Counted from the first letter of the stretch, positions 1 through 11,764 are shown. The stretch: DNA of 64,000 nucleotides from Lepisosteus oculatus (GCF_040954835.1 NC_090709.1:46766976-46830975), one strand, 5' to 3'. Numbers and translations: made by a program. Notes: generated by a model from the letters alone, not told the origin.

Positions 1-600
1 TTGGACACACCGCTCTGAGACATCTGCGTTCAGTAAGCGCTGAACCTGCGCTCAGAGCAAATTGCCTCTTTTACATAGCAGCCCCGACACTGAGAAACGA
101 AGAGAACTGGCTTTTATCTGCCATTTTCATGTCCAATGCGTTTGACATCTCCCAAGGGCGACAGAGTTCTTTTGCGACACTATTTCTTCTTCTTTTTTAT
201 TTCTGTACGCTTTGATAAAAAACGAGAAATCGTGCAACGGAAAAATGTCTTTTTTTTCATAGAGAAAACGTGCACCAGGAAATGTTGTGTTGAGAAGAAA
301 TGATTTAACATGATACGTGACCTAATTTATCGGAGCAATTGCTCGACCAGCAAGATCTGGAGAGGTTGGAGAGTCTGGTGGATGTGATAATTATACGGTG
401 TTGTGGAAGAAAACAGTCTTTCTTTGAATTCTCAGGCAATCGGAATTTCAGTGCGAAACATAAACCCCTTGTCTGATTTAAAGAGATTATATTTTAAAAC
501 TCATAAAAAATATGTTTCTCACTTTGAAATTTTAGACGGAGCGGTGCATTACTAGTAGCGGTGCTGAGCACACTATGGGGGAATTCAGGTCATGTGAAAT
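1..600. other. No gene recognised
   Basis: I see no gene, RNA or clear repeat in this stretch. It is moderately AT-rich with short T and A runs. The end of a tRNA-like relic begins just after it. Confidence 0.5.
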
Positions 601-671
601 GCCAGCAATTTAATAAACAACGCGTCTGATTTCGGATCATAAGATTGTAGGTTCGACTTCTACCTGGCTCG
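601..671 (+). pseudogene. tRNA-Arg-like relic (TCG at anticodon position)
   Basis: The anticodon arm (CGCGTCTGAT then TTCGGATCA) and the T loop GGTTCGACTTC match the vertebrate tRNA-Arg (ACG) body, and the 3' end CTGGCTCG is the Arg acceptor strand. The D arm is badly altered, one anticodon-stem pair is lost, and only about five acceptor pairs (GCCAG with CTGGC) remain. I read it as a decayed copy, not a working gene. A similar relic lies at 8956-9027. Confidence 0.5.
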
Positions 672-1203
672 TGTAAATTTTATTCAAGCTCCTCAGTAAT
701 AGATGTATATTATGTAATGAACCGCACCTGAAAGCAAACGTTGGGTCTGTTTAATTGGTTTTACAGCATGAAATAGCAAATCGTTACAAAAAGCACCTGC
801 TAATGTCCAATAGCGGGTTTTGTTTTCAAATTACGGTTTCAGGCTTCAGACACTTAAAAAAACACAAGTGTCCGGAAACTCATTAACTTTCAGGTTTGCT
901 TGAACCTGTATTAAAAAAAGTTATCTGAAACTTCCGGGATTCCATTATCTGATGTAGCTGTCTCTAAAGTTGGACGTGATGTTAAGCAGATGTGAACTGT
1001 GCCTTTTCTCTTAAAAAAAAAAAAACAAAGTTCTTTTTTCCCCTCCACTCCAATGCTGGAGACTGTAAGCCTGTGTGAGCTCCACACTGCGTGTCCTGTA
1101 CTGCTCTATTTTGTTTTGATTATCTATGTGGTGTACAGATAGAACTCAACTGCATGGGGTGAATTCCGTGTTCAGGACCAGCAGAACCTGAAAAAGTAGC
1201 AGC
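672..1203. other. No gene recognised
   Basis: No coding or RNA gene is seen. An A run lies near 1011-1024. A5 at 1191-1195 reads as T5 on the minus strand and could end transcription of the tRNA gene that follows. Confidence 0.4.
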
Positions 1204-1275
1204 TGACCTCGACTTGATTTGAACACGCAGCCTTCTGATCTGGAGTCAGGCGCGCTACCGTTGCGCCACGAAGTC
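1204..1275 (-). tRNA. tRNA-Trp (CCA)
   Basis: On the minus strand this 72-nt stretch reads GACTTCGTGGCGCAACGGTA at its start, with anticodon loop CTCCAGA (CCA) in a TCTGA/TCAGA stem, which is the vertebrate tRNA-Trp pattern. The acceptor pairs fully with wobbles. The T stem has one mismatch compared with the canonical gene, so activity is likely but not certain. A T run about 10 nt downstream fits a Pol III terminator. Confidence 0.8.
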
Positions 1276-1482
1276 ACGGCTGTCAGTTCTGTTGAATTTC
1301 CCAAAGGAGACAAATCAGCTTCACAAAAAAAAAAATCTCCTGTGAAGAGCGCAGCTCTCCGAAGAGAGTCTCTTCTTCCCAGACCACATTTTATTCTTCT
1401 TGCGCAGCTCTTGTGCAGGTGTTGTTCTCAATTACAGATCCAGGAACACTGATCTTTTTTCTATTTTTTTTTTTAATTAAGT

Positions 1483-1530
1483 ACCCCATGGTGCAACGGT
1501 AGCACGTCTGACTCTAAATCCCCAAGTTCA
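1483..1530 (+). pseudogene. tRNA-Trp-like 5' fragment (CTA in the anticodon place)
   Basis: GGTGCAACGGTAGCACGTCT followed by GACTCTAAATC closely follows the D arm and anticodon arm of tRNA-Trp, but the 3' side of the anticodon stem and the T arm do not follow. The anticodon triplet reads CTA instead of CCA. It sits about 200 bp from the complete tRNA-Trp and on the opposite strand. It is probably a decayed partial copy. Confidence 0.45.
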
Positions 1531-1822
1531 TTTTCAAAGTATATCGGAGTCAACTGATACTGATCAGGTTCTGCTGCTACTGAACCCGCAGTCTTCACCT
1601 TAAGGTTCAATTCCTCAAGCCTTTTGACCTTATATGTCCATCCCTTCTCGTCAAAACTCGTATTTTCACAGAGTACCCTTCAGAAATCGCAGTATAGAAT
1701 GAAAAAACTCCAGTAGATCTCGGCCGCTGTTGGTGATTTTCCTTTAAAAATAAATGAATCTCTGGAAATTTTACGGAGTGTATCACTTTCACTGAGACCG
1801 AGAAGTGTTAAGCTGTACATGA

Positions 1823-1879
1823 GTCTTTGTGGTTCGGTTGTTAACCAAAAGGGTGGTGGTTTGAGCCCTCCCAGGGACA
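1823..1879 (+). pseudogene. tRNA-Asn (GTT) relic lacking the D arm
   Basis: TTCGGTTGTTAACCAAAAGG is the tRNA-Asn anticodon arm (GTT), and GGTGGTTTGAGCCCTCCC is its T arm. The acceptor strands GTCTTTG and AGGGACA are also present. About 17 nt covering the D arm are missing, so GTGG joins directly to the anticodon stem. Another Asn copy with a similar loss is at 31493-31553. Confidence 0.7.
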
Positions 1880-2142
1880 CTATGAGCCTTTTAATGTACA
1901 CACCCGTCTCACTTTATCTCCACGGCCGGTCTTGTACCGCAATCAAATACAGAGCCCGTAGGAGGCAGTAAGCTCGCATATATAGCTCACTGTGTATATA
2001 ATGAAGAAGCAGAGGTTAGTTTCTCATCTGCGCGTTACAGAGCCTTATGCAACTCGTACTGTACCAACAGCTAGGGTTTGATCCCTGCACGGGCTATTAG
2101 TTGAAAAGCCATTGTAAATGACGTGTAAGAGATTTATAGATA
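1880..2142. other. No gene recognised
   Basis: The only noteworthy signal is a weak T-arm-like string (GGTTTGATCCC) near 2077-2087, without a convincing cloverleaf. Confidence 0.3.
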
Positions 2143-2612
2143 CTGTAGATCAGTGGTTCTCAAACTGTGGTACGCGTACCGGCAGTGGTATGTGGAGTGC
2201 CACCAGGTGGTACGCCAAATGACCCTGGAACTGTGTAGTGTGCACTGAAAAATCGGGACGGGTTTTCATATTTTGTATTTTAATACTTGTCGAATACGCA
2301 GCCTACATACTACGATACAGTGCGTGCTAATACTTCAGTAGACACAAGAGATACTCTGTAATTCTATACCACTCTATAGGAATGCGTGCTACGGATGCAA
2401 GTGACCAATTGTATTTAAAAAAAGCTATTGTATCTCCAGCAAATAGGGAGAAAGGAGAATGTGCGTGATTTTGGAACAATGCCAACATTGTAAACACAGG
2501 AATGCATAGAAATACGTGCTATGAACGCAGGCAATCTTGTGAGCACACGAAAGCGTGATAGAAAAATATTTAAGAACTGTTCGAATTTGAGAAAAATAAA
2601 CCGAGCGTCTCT

Positions 2613-3238
2613 GTGTTTCGCTCCCATGCACATGAAATAAAAACTTTAAATAAATACGGAAATAAAAACGGAAACGCGGAAAAAGCTTGCGGATTGCTAA
2701 AGCAGGTAAGCTACACTATTTTTGAAGAACCTTATTTACCGTTGGCAAAAGAGCTGACACGTATTATGTGTGGAAAAAAAGCTGCTAAACAGCTCGACCT
2801 GCTGCCCCCCTTCCCCTGAAAGACACAGTCATTCATAGAATTATTGAAATGAAGGATTATATCAAAAGTACACTGATAGAGCGCGTTAAGATGAGCAGAT
2901 GTTTTTCACTGCAATTAGATGAGTCTGTAGTCGATTTGGCCAATTTGCTCGTTTACGTTAGATACGAGTTTGAGGGTATGTCCCATGAAGACTTTCTGTT
3001 CTGTAAACCGCTACCAACAGGAACTACAGGAGAGCACATATTTCAGCTTCAGAATGAATTTATCGAAGAGAACGACCTCGACTTGATAAAATGCATCTGA
3101 GTTTGTACAGACGGTGCTAGAGCAATGACAAGCCGACATAACGGTGCAGTTGCACGAATTAGAGAGGTTGCTCCAGAAATTAATGTACGCATTACAACAT
3201 CCACCGCGAGACCTTTGCCGTCAAGAAAATGCCTGATG
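2613..3238 (+). pseudogene. hAT transposase remnant (ZBED/SCAND3-type)
   Basis: Three pieces in different frames line up with the middle of hAT transposases of the ZBED5/SCAND3/FAM200 type. The first (2613-2816) ends in a GKKAAKQLD stretch. The second (2849-3097) has SLQLDES, which carries the first catalytic Asp, and then VRYEF...FLFCKPL. The third (from about 3100) has CTDGARAMT, the second catalytic Asp region. The C-terminal dimerisation domain is absent. It cannot encode a working transposase. Confidence 0.8.
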
Positions 3239-3382
3239 ATTTAATATCTGTTAGACTCTGTTGTGAATTGTATCAAGGCTCGAAAAATTAATTCACATCT
3301 CCTTTGCTCAACTAAATAGGCTCACCACTCTCACTGAAATGGTGCTTTTTTATTAGTTGTTGTTAATGTTTTTTTTTCTGTA

Positions 3383-3440
3383 AAATACTTTGAGAAGCCA
3401 CCTTTAAAGGCGCTATATCAAATAAAGTTCATTATTATAA
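3383..3440 (+). repeat. SINE/LINE 3' tail
   Basis: The string TTTGAGAAGCCACCTTTAAA, then GGCGCTATATCAAATAAAG and ATTATTAT, is a retroposon 3' tail. The same tail occurs inverted at 20277-20345, and a related tail ends the SINE at 9713-9952. Confidence 0.55.
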
Positions 3441-3603
3441 TATTTATTATATGTATGTGTGAGTATGTGCACGTACACTCATGTTGGTCATTGAGAATTT
3501 CTGGGGTTCCTATGAGATGATGACTTGTAGGTGGTACTTGGATGCTTTGGTTGGATTAGGGGTGGTACTTGGTCCAAAAAGTTTGAGAACCACTGCTGTA
3601 GAT

Positions 3604-5332
3604 ACTTTATTGATCCCATGAGGGAAATTAATAAAGCTTATCCAGCTGGCTTTTATGTTTCACACTAAATTGCGATCTTGAAACCAAAATAATTAGAAAT
3701 ATGGAACACAACCATTGTTCTCCAAGAAGGAAAGCTGTTTAACACTGACGTCACTCCTTTTTATTTAACCCAGATTGTGAAGACAACTCCACCCTATCAA
3801 AGGAAAATGTTGCACAAAAGTTGGAAAGCACACTCTGAATCCATCTGTACTGTATATTTGATTTCCGCGATCCGTTCAAGGCTGCTTGGTGCTTCGCAAG
3901 CAAGTCATGTTCAGGGAAGAAACTCATCTTAGAGAACTACTGGTGCATTTTCACTCATTGAATTTGATCTTTGTACTCTCTTTTCATTCTCCGCTATAAT
4001 ATTTCAAAATTACAATTCGGATTTCTTGGAAAACTTCACAGGCATTATTAAGTTAGGACTGTACAATTGTATTTTAATATCTTGGTATATTTACCTTCAT
4101 TTTAATATGGATATAACCATAAATGTTGTACTTTTGTCGTACATTTTAACTGAGGACGCATGACGACTATTATACCTTGTGATACATGCAAGACATCTGT
4201 AAACGAAGATGTAATTAGTCGAATTGGCAATTAACAGAAAACCACAATTGTATAATATTATTTCTCTATGTCGATGATCAGTTGAAGGATTTGAAGAAAC
4301 TATATATTATTCCTCGATATCGATGATCAGTTGAAGGATTTGAAGAAACAGCAGCGATAGCAGGTGATTTTGGTTTTGAACCCATCTTTACACCTCAATA
4401 ATCCATTTGTCCTCGAAAAAAGAAAAGACAGGCATGTTTTGAGTCTCATAATGATCATCTTCTCGATCCAAAGAAACGTATAAATTCGATTCCTTCCGTA
4501 GTATTTGGGATTTTCTTACGAAGATCTCACGAAGTATTGCCAGGATCTATATTTAGCGTTCGGTAGCGATAACACTGCTGATATTGATATATGATGTATT
4601 GACAACTTTATCTGAAGCGAGAAGTCCTAGAACGCTGTCTATGAAGTGTTAGGATTCATACCAAGATATACTTTTTGTTTTCAACCCAAAATGCTGCTAT
4701 TGCATTACACATTATATGAACATTACCAGTTTTGGTAGCTTCTCTGCATGATTTTTCAAAACTGAAACTAATTACAAAATTATTTAAGATCAACCATGAC
4801 AAAAAAATTATAAATCAGGACTAATATTAATATCAACTGATGTTACTACAGAAAAAAAGATTTAACTGAAATATTAATAAGACTATGCAAGCCTAAAAAG
4901 TAGAACAATTCAATTTATATAACTTTTTTTTTTTAGAAATGGGCTCACACACCGGAAGACACTAACGTTTCTCTTCGTTAGAGTATGTGAATAACAGTTT
5001 AACCCAAAATATTTGGAGTCCAGAGGGAGGACTTGCTCGCTGAATGATCTGTCAAGAAATCCCTGGTGAGATTCAACAGGTGTTTTCTTCAACAGCCACT
5101 AAAAGTCTGATGACCTTCTCTGGATTTCCTGAATATGACGTAAAATTAGTTCAAATCATTTGGTAGTTAACACAACGAAATGCTTTGGAGGTACATTTAA
5201 AACAGCAGAGCAAGACTGTAGCACTTCGTGTGTGACTGAATTTAATTGTGTAAACCTGGCTCTCTATGAACACGAGCAAAGAGTTCTTACTCAACAGAAG
5301 ATTGCGATGTGAGCACAATAATATAAGACATC
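3604..5332. other. AT-rich spacer with a local tandem duplication
   Basis: No gene is recognised. At about 4270-4350 the string GATGATCAGTTGAAGGATTT is present twice, about 49 bp apart, as a tandem duplication. The rest is AT-rich DNA with no frame worth calling. Confidence 0.5.
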
Positions 5333-5404
5333 TGGAGACGCCAGAGATTGAACTCAGGACTTCATACATGAAAAGCATGCACTCTACCACTGAGCTACAT
5401 CCCC
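5333..5404 (-). tRNA. tRNA-Ala-derived gene with TTC anticodon, probably decayed
   Basis: On the minus strand it reads GGGGATGTAGCTCAGTGGTA, the vertebrate tRNA-Ala body, with anticodon loop TTTTCAT where Ala genes have TTAGCAT. The anticodon is therefore TTC (a Glu codon reader) in an Ala frame. The acceptor closes with wobbles, but the T stem has a mismatch and several weak pairs. It may be a relic rather than a live chimeric tRNA. Confidence 0.6.
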
Positions 5405-7188
5405 TATGGCATAGATGGTGGAACTGACTTAAAGATGTGCATATGTTTACTGACCACAATCCACCCTTCATGAATAATTGCAGTGAATAATTTATTTTTA
5501 TATCCAGTCACATGGGCGACGGTGGTTGATTCTTCAATGGGGGAGTGCGTTTTTCTATCTCCTTACTCGACTGTCTTTCAATTATGTTTTCTTTGAAACC
5601 TTTTTGCATCTTTTAAGTGCTTGCAATTAAATTACGCATAGAAAAACAGCAGTACAGTTGATGTTCATGGACTGATGCACACAACTCCAGTGATAAAGCC
5701 CTTTTGTAAATATTGTAGAAGAATGTTAAAGGGCGAAACAACGCTCCAACCACGTGAATGGTAACAAGAAGGATCGTGTTCTTATTTAATATGTGCTTTT
5801 GAATTGCCTTGTCAATACACACAGGCTTTAGAGATGGACAAATAATTGAGTGAATCAAATTAGTTTTTGTTGGTCGTCTGTGTCTTCATAACTTTGTAGG
5901 TGAGAGAGAGGATTGCGAAAATGTGCAGGTGCTTCTCAGAAGTGCGTTGGTGGTATAGGTTCCTTCAAATAACTGAGCCAGTGCATCCCAAATCTTTTCA
6001 AGATGATCTGTGATCTGGTAACACATCTCCTGAAACTAACATTCGAGGTAGGAAGTGTGCTCTTAAACACCAAAACACTCAAAAAGGAAGAAGCAGATCT
6101 CTGTACACAAGACGGTAGTGCGATATTAGAATTTCAGAGTTCTTGACGGATTCAGGCTCCTTCTCAGAGGTCCTTGCTCGCCAAATAACTTTGCATCTGA
6201 GGAAGAGCACCACGGAAAAAACCCAACTCAACAAGAGAGCGCGTTGGTTGCTCTTGCTCTTAATGCAAGGAGCTGTTTTTTTTTCCTCGCAATAATAATT
6301 ATTAACCAGAAACAGCAGCACAGGTAGGTCGCATTTGTGATTATGTCATTTCTCTGCTTCAGCAAGGTCAATAAAAGACTCTGAAAGTAGTAAAGCAAAA
6401 CTGAACTCAAAATCATATTGGGAATTCTGAGCGATATCTCCATACAGGTAATCCAATAAGAACGTTGAAATATTTGAATATCATCTCTCTGTAGATTGCT
6501 CTGCTTTTTACCCAGAGTAAAACTATTGGATTGAAGGAATGCTAACCGCTGGGTTAAAATGTATAGTTGTTATTTGGAGAAATCTGTAAACTCGTGATCG
6601 ACAGTGCTGATTATTTTCCGGAGACGGAGCACTGATGACCTATCCGTGCTAATTGATAAAGCTCACCCAGTGGATACTCTAGCAGAACGTCAAAGAACAT
6701 TCACCTTTGTATCCAAAGAAACCACAGGAACAACATCAGGAAGCACAATCAATTCCCCTTTTAAATCTTTCCTGTAAGGTATGCTATGTGAATTCATGAA
6801 GTTAATCCTCTGATCTCTTTTGATCACGAACAAAGTACTTCTGATGGAGCGCTATGTTCAAAGATTTAATAAGCTTTACCCCTGCCAACGATTCGGCGTG
6901 AAGAATTAAAAGTTTCACAGACAAAAGCAGCTCACCACCACAGCCAATATTGAATGTACTGTACTTGCCGGTACACTATCATGTGCACTGCCTCAAAAGT
7001 GATCTTGGCAGATGTTGTTCCCTACATAAAGCTGAACGTGCCAAAGAGAATTTCTGTTGAGAAAACAAAATATTTTTTCTGCCTTGATGTTAAGCCTGTC
7101 TTTTAGAAAGTTTATCTCTTAACACCTCCTGCAGCCTAACAAAAAGCACTTTTACTGATCGTATTGCAGGTCTTAAAACATTAACATT
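5405..7188. other. No gene recognised
   Basis: This is a spacer between two tRNA-type loci. Reading frames are short and lack family features, and no repeat ends were found. Confidence 0.45.
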
Positions 7189-7270
7189 TGGCAGCGGTGG
7201 GATTCGAACCCACGCCCCCAGAGAGACTGGAGCCTAAATCCAGCGCCTTAGACCGCTCGGCCACGCTACC
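7189..7270 (-). tRNA. tRNA-Leu (TAG)
   Basis: The minus strand gives an 82-nt class II tRNA: acceptor GGTAGCG with CGCTGCC, D arm TGGCCGAGCGGTCTAAGG, anticodon loop TTTAGGC (TAG), a long variable arm (CTCTCTGGGGG), and T arm GTGGGTTCGAATCCCAC. It looks intact. A TTTT lies about 10 nt downstream (AAAA at 7175-7178 on the plus strand). Confidence 0.93.
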
Positions 7271-8955
7271 TTCCTCCATGTCCATCTTCCTCACATTGCT
7301 GGCTTGGACTGGGGGGGCTTCAGCTCTTGTCGTCGGATCTAATGATATCATGACACGTGGAAGTGGCTGCACCTTCATCTTCCGAGATGCTTTCAATAGC
7401 ACAAATGCTACTTTCACCTGCACAAACATAGCAATAACGAAGGAGGTGAGTTTCATCCTTTGTGCTGTTTGTAGGGGCGCAACTCTACGTCGATCTACTG
7501 ACTTGAAGAGCAAAAATCAAAATCCTCTCCTACTACTATTGCTTTTTTCATAGTTTCTTCAAATCCTTCATTTGAACGTCGATTTTGAAGGATATTGATG
7601 ATAATACCACATAAATTGTGGTTTTCTTGTGATCGCCAATTTTATTCAAATATCAGCCTTTTTTACAGTTCCTTGTGTGTTTCACAAGGTATAATAGCCC
7701 CCCTCGCATCCTCAGCTAACATATTTTAAAATTACAATAGCTTATACAGCATGCATGTTTACATTTATATTAAAATTAAAGTAAATATACAAGAATACAT
7801 ACAGTACTAACCCAATAATTCTTGTCAGGTTCTCCAACAAATCTGCGTTGTTATTTTAACATGTTTCAACTGAGGGTGCAAAAGGAGTATAAATGAATTT
7901 TCCTGCCAGCCATTCAAAGACCAAATTCCATGAGTGAACATTATTTTCTCAGAAGTTGCCGGCATTGGACTTTGCCGGTGGTATTGAATTATGTCCAAAC
8001 TGTTGTAGTAGTTCCTTCTTGAAATTCGACACGTGCAAAGCACTCGTAATATCATAGGTGTTAAAGTTCGCTGAGTCTATTCGAGTCATGGTGTGTATCC
8101 CTGCCTATCATTGGGAGACAGGTAGCTTTTTTACACTCAGATTCCAATCTTCAATGCTTTGTGTGAGAGCTTACATAACTTTCATTTTCTCACATTTTCT
8201 GATGACTGTTCCAAAGGGGCACCCTGTCAATTCCGAATACTTTTCAAAAATCTGCCTGCATGTTTGATTATTGTCATTTCATTTAAAAAAAGTTAAATAT
8301 TGATCATAACTAAAGAAAATAATGATCATGAACAAAAAAGGGATAAAGATGCGAGTCGATCTTGAATCACAGCTGGGTGACACGGGCTTCTGTTCTGATA
8401 TGGTTGTATGAGAAACAGGAGGAATCGCCAATCTCCTATAGAACATGAGTTGAATCAGGAGTGAGACATTTCGTATACTCGTGCATATGTCAACGCCTGA
8501 CCTACATCGTAAAACTAACATTAAGTTGTCAGAGACATTCATTTATATACAAACAAGAGACAGACCAAGTAATAATTCTACATTAGTTCAGGTGGGTAAA
8601 CCTGAACTAACTAACTAACTAATAAACCTATTAATAATTCTACATTAACGTGTCCTACACTGATCAGACTAATTGACATGGTCTGATTCAGAGCCTGTGC
8701 AGTTCGTGCTAATTACAACAACGACAGTTCTGAACCCTCATCACCGAACTGAGCACAAGTTCAGCTGTTCTCCAGTTTTGTTACGCATGGTTTTTCATTG
8801 CAATTGAGTTCAGAGCTGGAGCTGATCTCCAGACAGTACAGTGTTTTGGGTAAATTGTCGACGCAGGAGGCTGCAGACAACTTACCCAAAGTGTTTTCTA
8901 TAGCTTTCAGGTGCAGTTCATTTATATAAAAGAATGTAAGTGGTATAAACTCAAC
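7271..8955. other. No gene recognised
   Basis: There are AT-rich tracts and no supported gene. A short near-tandem repeat (TAATAATTCTACATTA) occurs at about 8570 and 8631. Confidence 0.4.
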
Positions 8956-9027
8956 AAGCCAGATGGCAGTCGAACCTATAATTTTCTGACACGAGGCCTA
9001 ACGCGTTATTCATTATGCCACTGACCC
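8956..9027 (-). pseudogene. tRNA-Arg-like relic
   Basis: On the minus strand GGGTCAGTGGCATAATGAAT followed by AACGCGTTAG matches the 5' half of tRNA-Arg (ACG type), and AGGTTCGACTGCCATCTGGC is its T arm and acceptor. The anticodon stem no longer pairs properly. It resembles the relic at 601-671, including the Arg-type T arm. Confidence 0.55.
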
Positions 9028-9239
9028 TGCTATTATAGTGTTAAAAAAACGCGTTTTCTACGTCTGTTTAAAAATCACTAAAAAAGACAAAGGGCTTGTG
9101 TGTTGCGCTAAAATTCCGCTTCATTTCGAATGCAAATAAAAACCGTTTTGTTCCGTGAAATCATACATTTGTCACATCCTTCATACTATACTTCTCTCTT
9201 GTATTAGTAAAGCATTTTGATTTAAACTGAACAATATAT

Positions 9240-9474
9240 TGTAACGCAACAAGGGCTCAGGCGGGCGCCGTCGCCGCATTAGGTCGGCCCCCCACCGTCG
9301 GGGGCTCGAACCCGGGACTCCCATGTCTCTCTGCAGCGACCCAGCCCGGTGAGCTAAAGAGAGATCTCCCCACAACCCACGGGCTGTGGTCCTGCTATCA
9401 CAGGGAAGGGCAGTGACGTCACCTGCTCTGGTACACCGGCTCTTACACAGTGCCTGTCGGCCGTAAGCGTTACA
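9240..9474 (-). repeat. 235-bp repeat with TGTAACGC/GCGTTACA ends and a tRNA-like core
   Basis: The ends are short inverted repeats (TGTAACGC and GCGTTACA), in the TG...CA style of an LTR. No flanking duplication is visible. On the minus strand the interior has an A-box-like TAGCTCACCGGG and a B-box-like GGTTCGAGCC, so a tRNA-derived SINE is the other reading. I cannot decide between a small solo LTR and a SINE. Confidence 0.4.
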
Positions 9475-9712
9475 CTATGAAAGGTTTCATCTATACACTT
9501 ACACATAATAAGTATACGAATAAATACTCGGAAGAAGCCGCAGCTCAGGTATTAGAGAGATTTAAAATCGGATCGGAGGATTTAGAGTCCAGACTGCAAA
9601 CCAACAGCTGACACAGGTCTTTTATAGAACTGTTTTGATTTCCTCTACTTTGTCCCCGTGACATCATTGTCCTGCTCGCAGCCGAGCCCGACACACGTCT
9701 GGTTTCTGTCGC

Positions 9713-9952
9713 TGGGCGCACACCCTGCGGTCCATGCGGGTCCTGATACCCCAGTACAATGACGGGGACGCTAAACTGTAAACAGGTGCCGTCCTTCGGC
9801 TGAGACGTAAAACCAAGGTCCTGACTCTCTGTGATCATTCAGGAGAATGGTGGTGGTGGCGGGGAGTCCCCATTACCTGTAAAGCGCATTGAGTGGAGTA
9901 TCCAGAACAGCGCTATATAAGTGTAAGCAATAATGATTATTATTATTATGTA
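9713..9952 (+). repeat. 5S-derived SINE, shortened copy
   Basis: The body includes GTGCCGTCCTTCGGCTGAGA then CGTAAAACC and GGTCCTGACTCTCTGTG, shared with the SINE at 41600-41985. It ends in the tail AAAGCGCATTGAGTGGAG, GCGCTATATAAGTGTAAGCA and (ATT)n. The 5S-like head seen in the other copy is missing and the middle is shortened. This is a common fish SINE type. Confidence 0.75.
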
Positions 9953-11060
9953 AAATGCAATAAAAAATAAAACAAAATATCAAACTTTGATTCAAAATAG
10001 ATTAATATAAAACTGATAAAGCTAATGCTTTTTTCAGGGCTATATCTACTTTTTTTTTAAAAAAGCGAAGTCTGTCGCGACTGAAAGTTAGAGAAGGTAT
10101 ACCAGCGGGTGCCTTCATATCGTGAGCGTCAGTCTCGCCCGTAGCTGCGAGAAGGTTAAAAGCGCACAAGTGATTTGTCTTTCGTCAAAGTAACTGCCGG
10201 AGCAGTAAGATGCAGAGCACAATCCAGCAGCTGTAGACGATGTTCGGGGAAGAGCTAATTCTGTTTTCAGCACAGGGAGTGAGAATGAGCTCAGTCCGGC
10301 TCCCAGCAGAATCCATCCTGGTTTGGTTACAGTGAGTCTGAGGCTCTTTGGATCGTAACATAAAAAAAACAATTGCTCACATCGTGTGACTTCCACGACA
10401 GGAAGGAAAGATATCACTTAAAAAAATCAGAACTGAAGATTTGGATCCGGGGCCTCATACTTATAAAATTATTAAAATAATAAATATCAAAATATCAGAT
10501 TGTGTTTCTGCAAAATTTCGTGCACAGTACGCCATTTTTATCTAAAACAGTCACAACGAGGGCTTTACACGCAGTCTGGGGTATTTTCCCCTTTTATATT
10601 TTTGCCACTTTATATCGAACCTGTTATACTCCCAGAAGTGCACAGTAGCTTGTACTTTTCACCGCTGGTATAAACAGATGTGTGCCGTGTTTGCCTTTGT
10701 AAGCATTTGTTTAAAAAATAAGTTCACAATACGATAAAAACACAGAAAGCACAAACTTTATAATACAACGATACAAAATCAATACCAAATCATTATGCCA
10801 ATTAAGTAACTATCCTTTGAAAACAGAGAACACCTTTATATCTACAAAAAACTTGACATTTGTATGTATTTTTGAATTACAAAACAGACAGTGTAGTCCC
10901 TTAATTCAAAGATCAGATCTTGGCAAAAAAAAGACAATCAGACGTGGGCTGAATTCGGAACAGGAGCCTTTGCTTTGTCGATGATTGAGCTTTTGATCAA
11001 TGTCTGAATAAAACAGAGTCGCTTTTTTAACTCTTTGATTAAATTACATGAAAAGCACCT
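9953..11060. other. No gene recognised
   Basis: Nothing supportable is seen besides AT-rich DNA. It borders an intron-bearing tRNA gene on the right. Confidence 0.4.
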
Positions 11061-11148
11061 TTCTTCGAGCCGGAATCAAACCAGCGACCTAAGGATTCCC
11101 TGTTGACTCCACTACAGTCCTCTACTCTACCAACTGAGCTATCGAAGA
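11061..11148 (-). tRNA. tRNA-Tyr (GTA) with intron
   Basis: The minus strand gives TCTTCGATAGCTCAGTTGGT, anticodon GTA in GGACTGTAG, an intron of about 15 nt, then AATCCTTAGGTCGCTGGTTT and the acceptor strand TCGAAGA. The intron position (one base after the anticodon) and sequence are typical of vertebrate tRNA-Tyr. The first acceptor pair is U-A, where eukaryotic tRNA-Tyr has C1-G72, a known identity pair. The fold is otherwise whole. Confidence 0.88.
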
Positions 11149-11764
11149 GATGCTGTAGCATTGCTCTCTGGCACATACTGCCCAATGAAGTAAAATGTGA
11201 AACGGGATTTAAATCCCACTTCGACATCAAGTTTCCAACTCGTTTCCTTAGTCTCATTTACCTTGAATTTAAGCCACGAACCAGGATTCTACTGTATAAA
11301 CTTCCAGGGATATTACAAAATGTTTGATGGGGCATCAATCATTCCAGGCGGAAATTGATTCCTTTTTTTTCTCGAGGGATCATATTAAACATTTCATTAG
11401 TATCGAGAGGAGGATCACCATGAGACACAAAACAAACAGTTTCTTTCTGTCTTTATTAGAAAGTAGCGATTGTGCTACATTAATAATATTTTCATGGAAA
11501 TAAAGAAGTTGTAAATTTTAAAAATTTATATTTGAATCGAAATGTGGTTTTGAGTTAAATATTAGCGTGTTCATGTAATTAGTTTGTGTTTGTCATTACT
11601 ATATATATTGCCATGTTACTAGAATTTGTAACTGAAGTTTACTAGTTGTGTTTTTTATGATGATTTGACATTTGAATACAATATTGTATATAATGTATAA
11701 TTTGAACTACATATTGTCCAGGTGTGAATAATTGTATATTTTAAGAATACATTTCTAAAACAAA
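11149..11764. other. No gene recognised
   Basis: This is an AT-rich stretch upstream of the H4-like gene, with no repeat boundary found. Confidence 0.35.

Larger units (their letters stand above)
2151..3595 (+). mobile_element. hAT (Charlie-like) DNA transposon, decayed
   Basis: The ends are inverted repeats: CAGTGGTTCTCAAACT at 2151 and its complement AGTTTGAGAACCACTG ending at 3595. Both sides carry the exact 8-bp target duplication CTGTAGAT (2143-2150 and 3596-3603). TIR sequence and 8-bp duplication are diagnostic of hAT elements. At 1445 bp it is shorter than autonomous copies. It holds a broken transposase and, near its 3' side, a short SINE or LINE tail (3383-3440) that must have arrived later. 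Confidence 0.92.

Noticed and set aside
2040-2096. Possible tRNA
   Set aside because: A T-arm-like GGTTTGATCCC is present but no anticodon or D arm folds.
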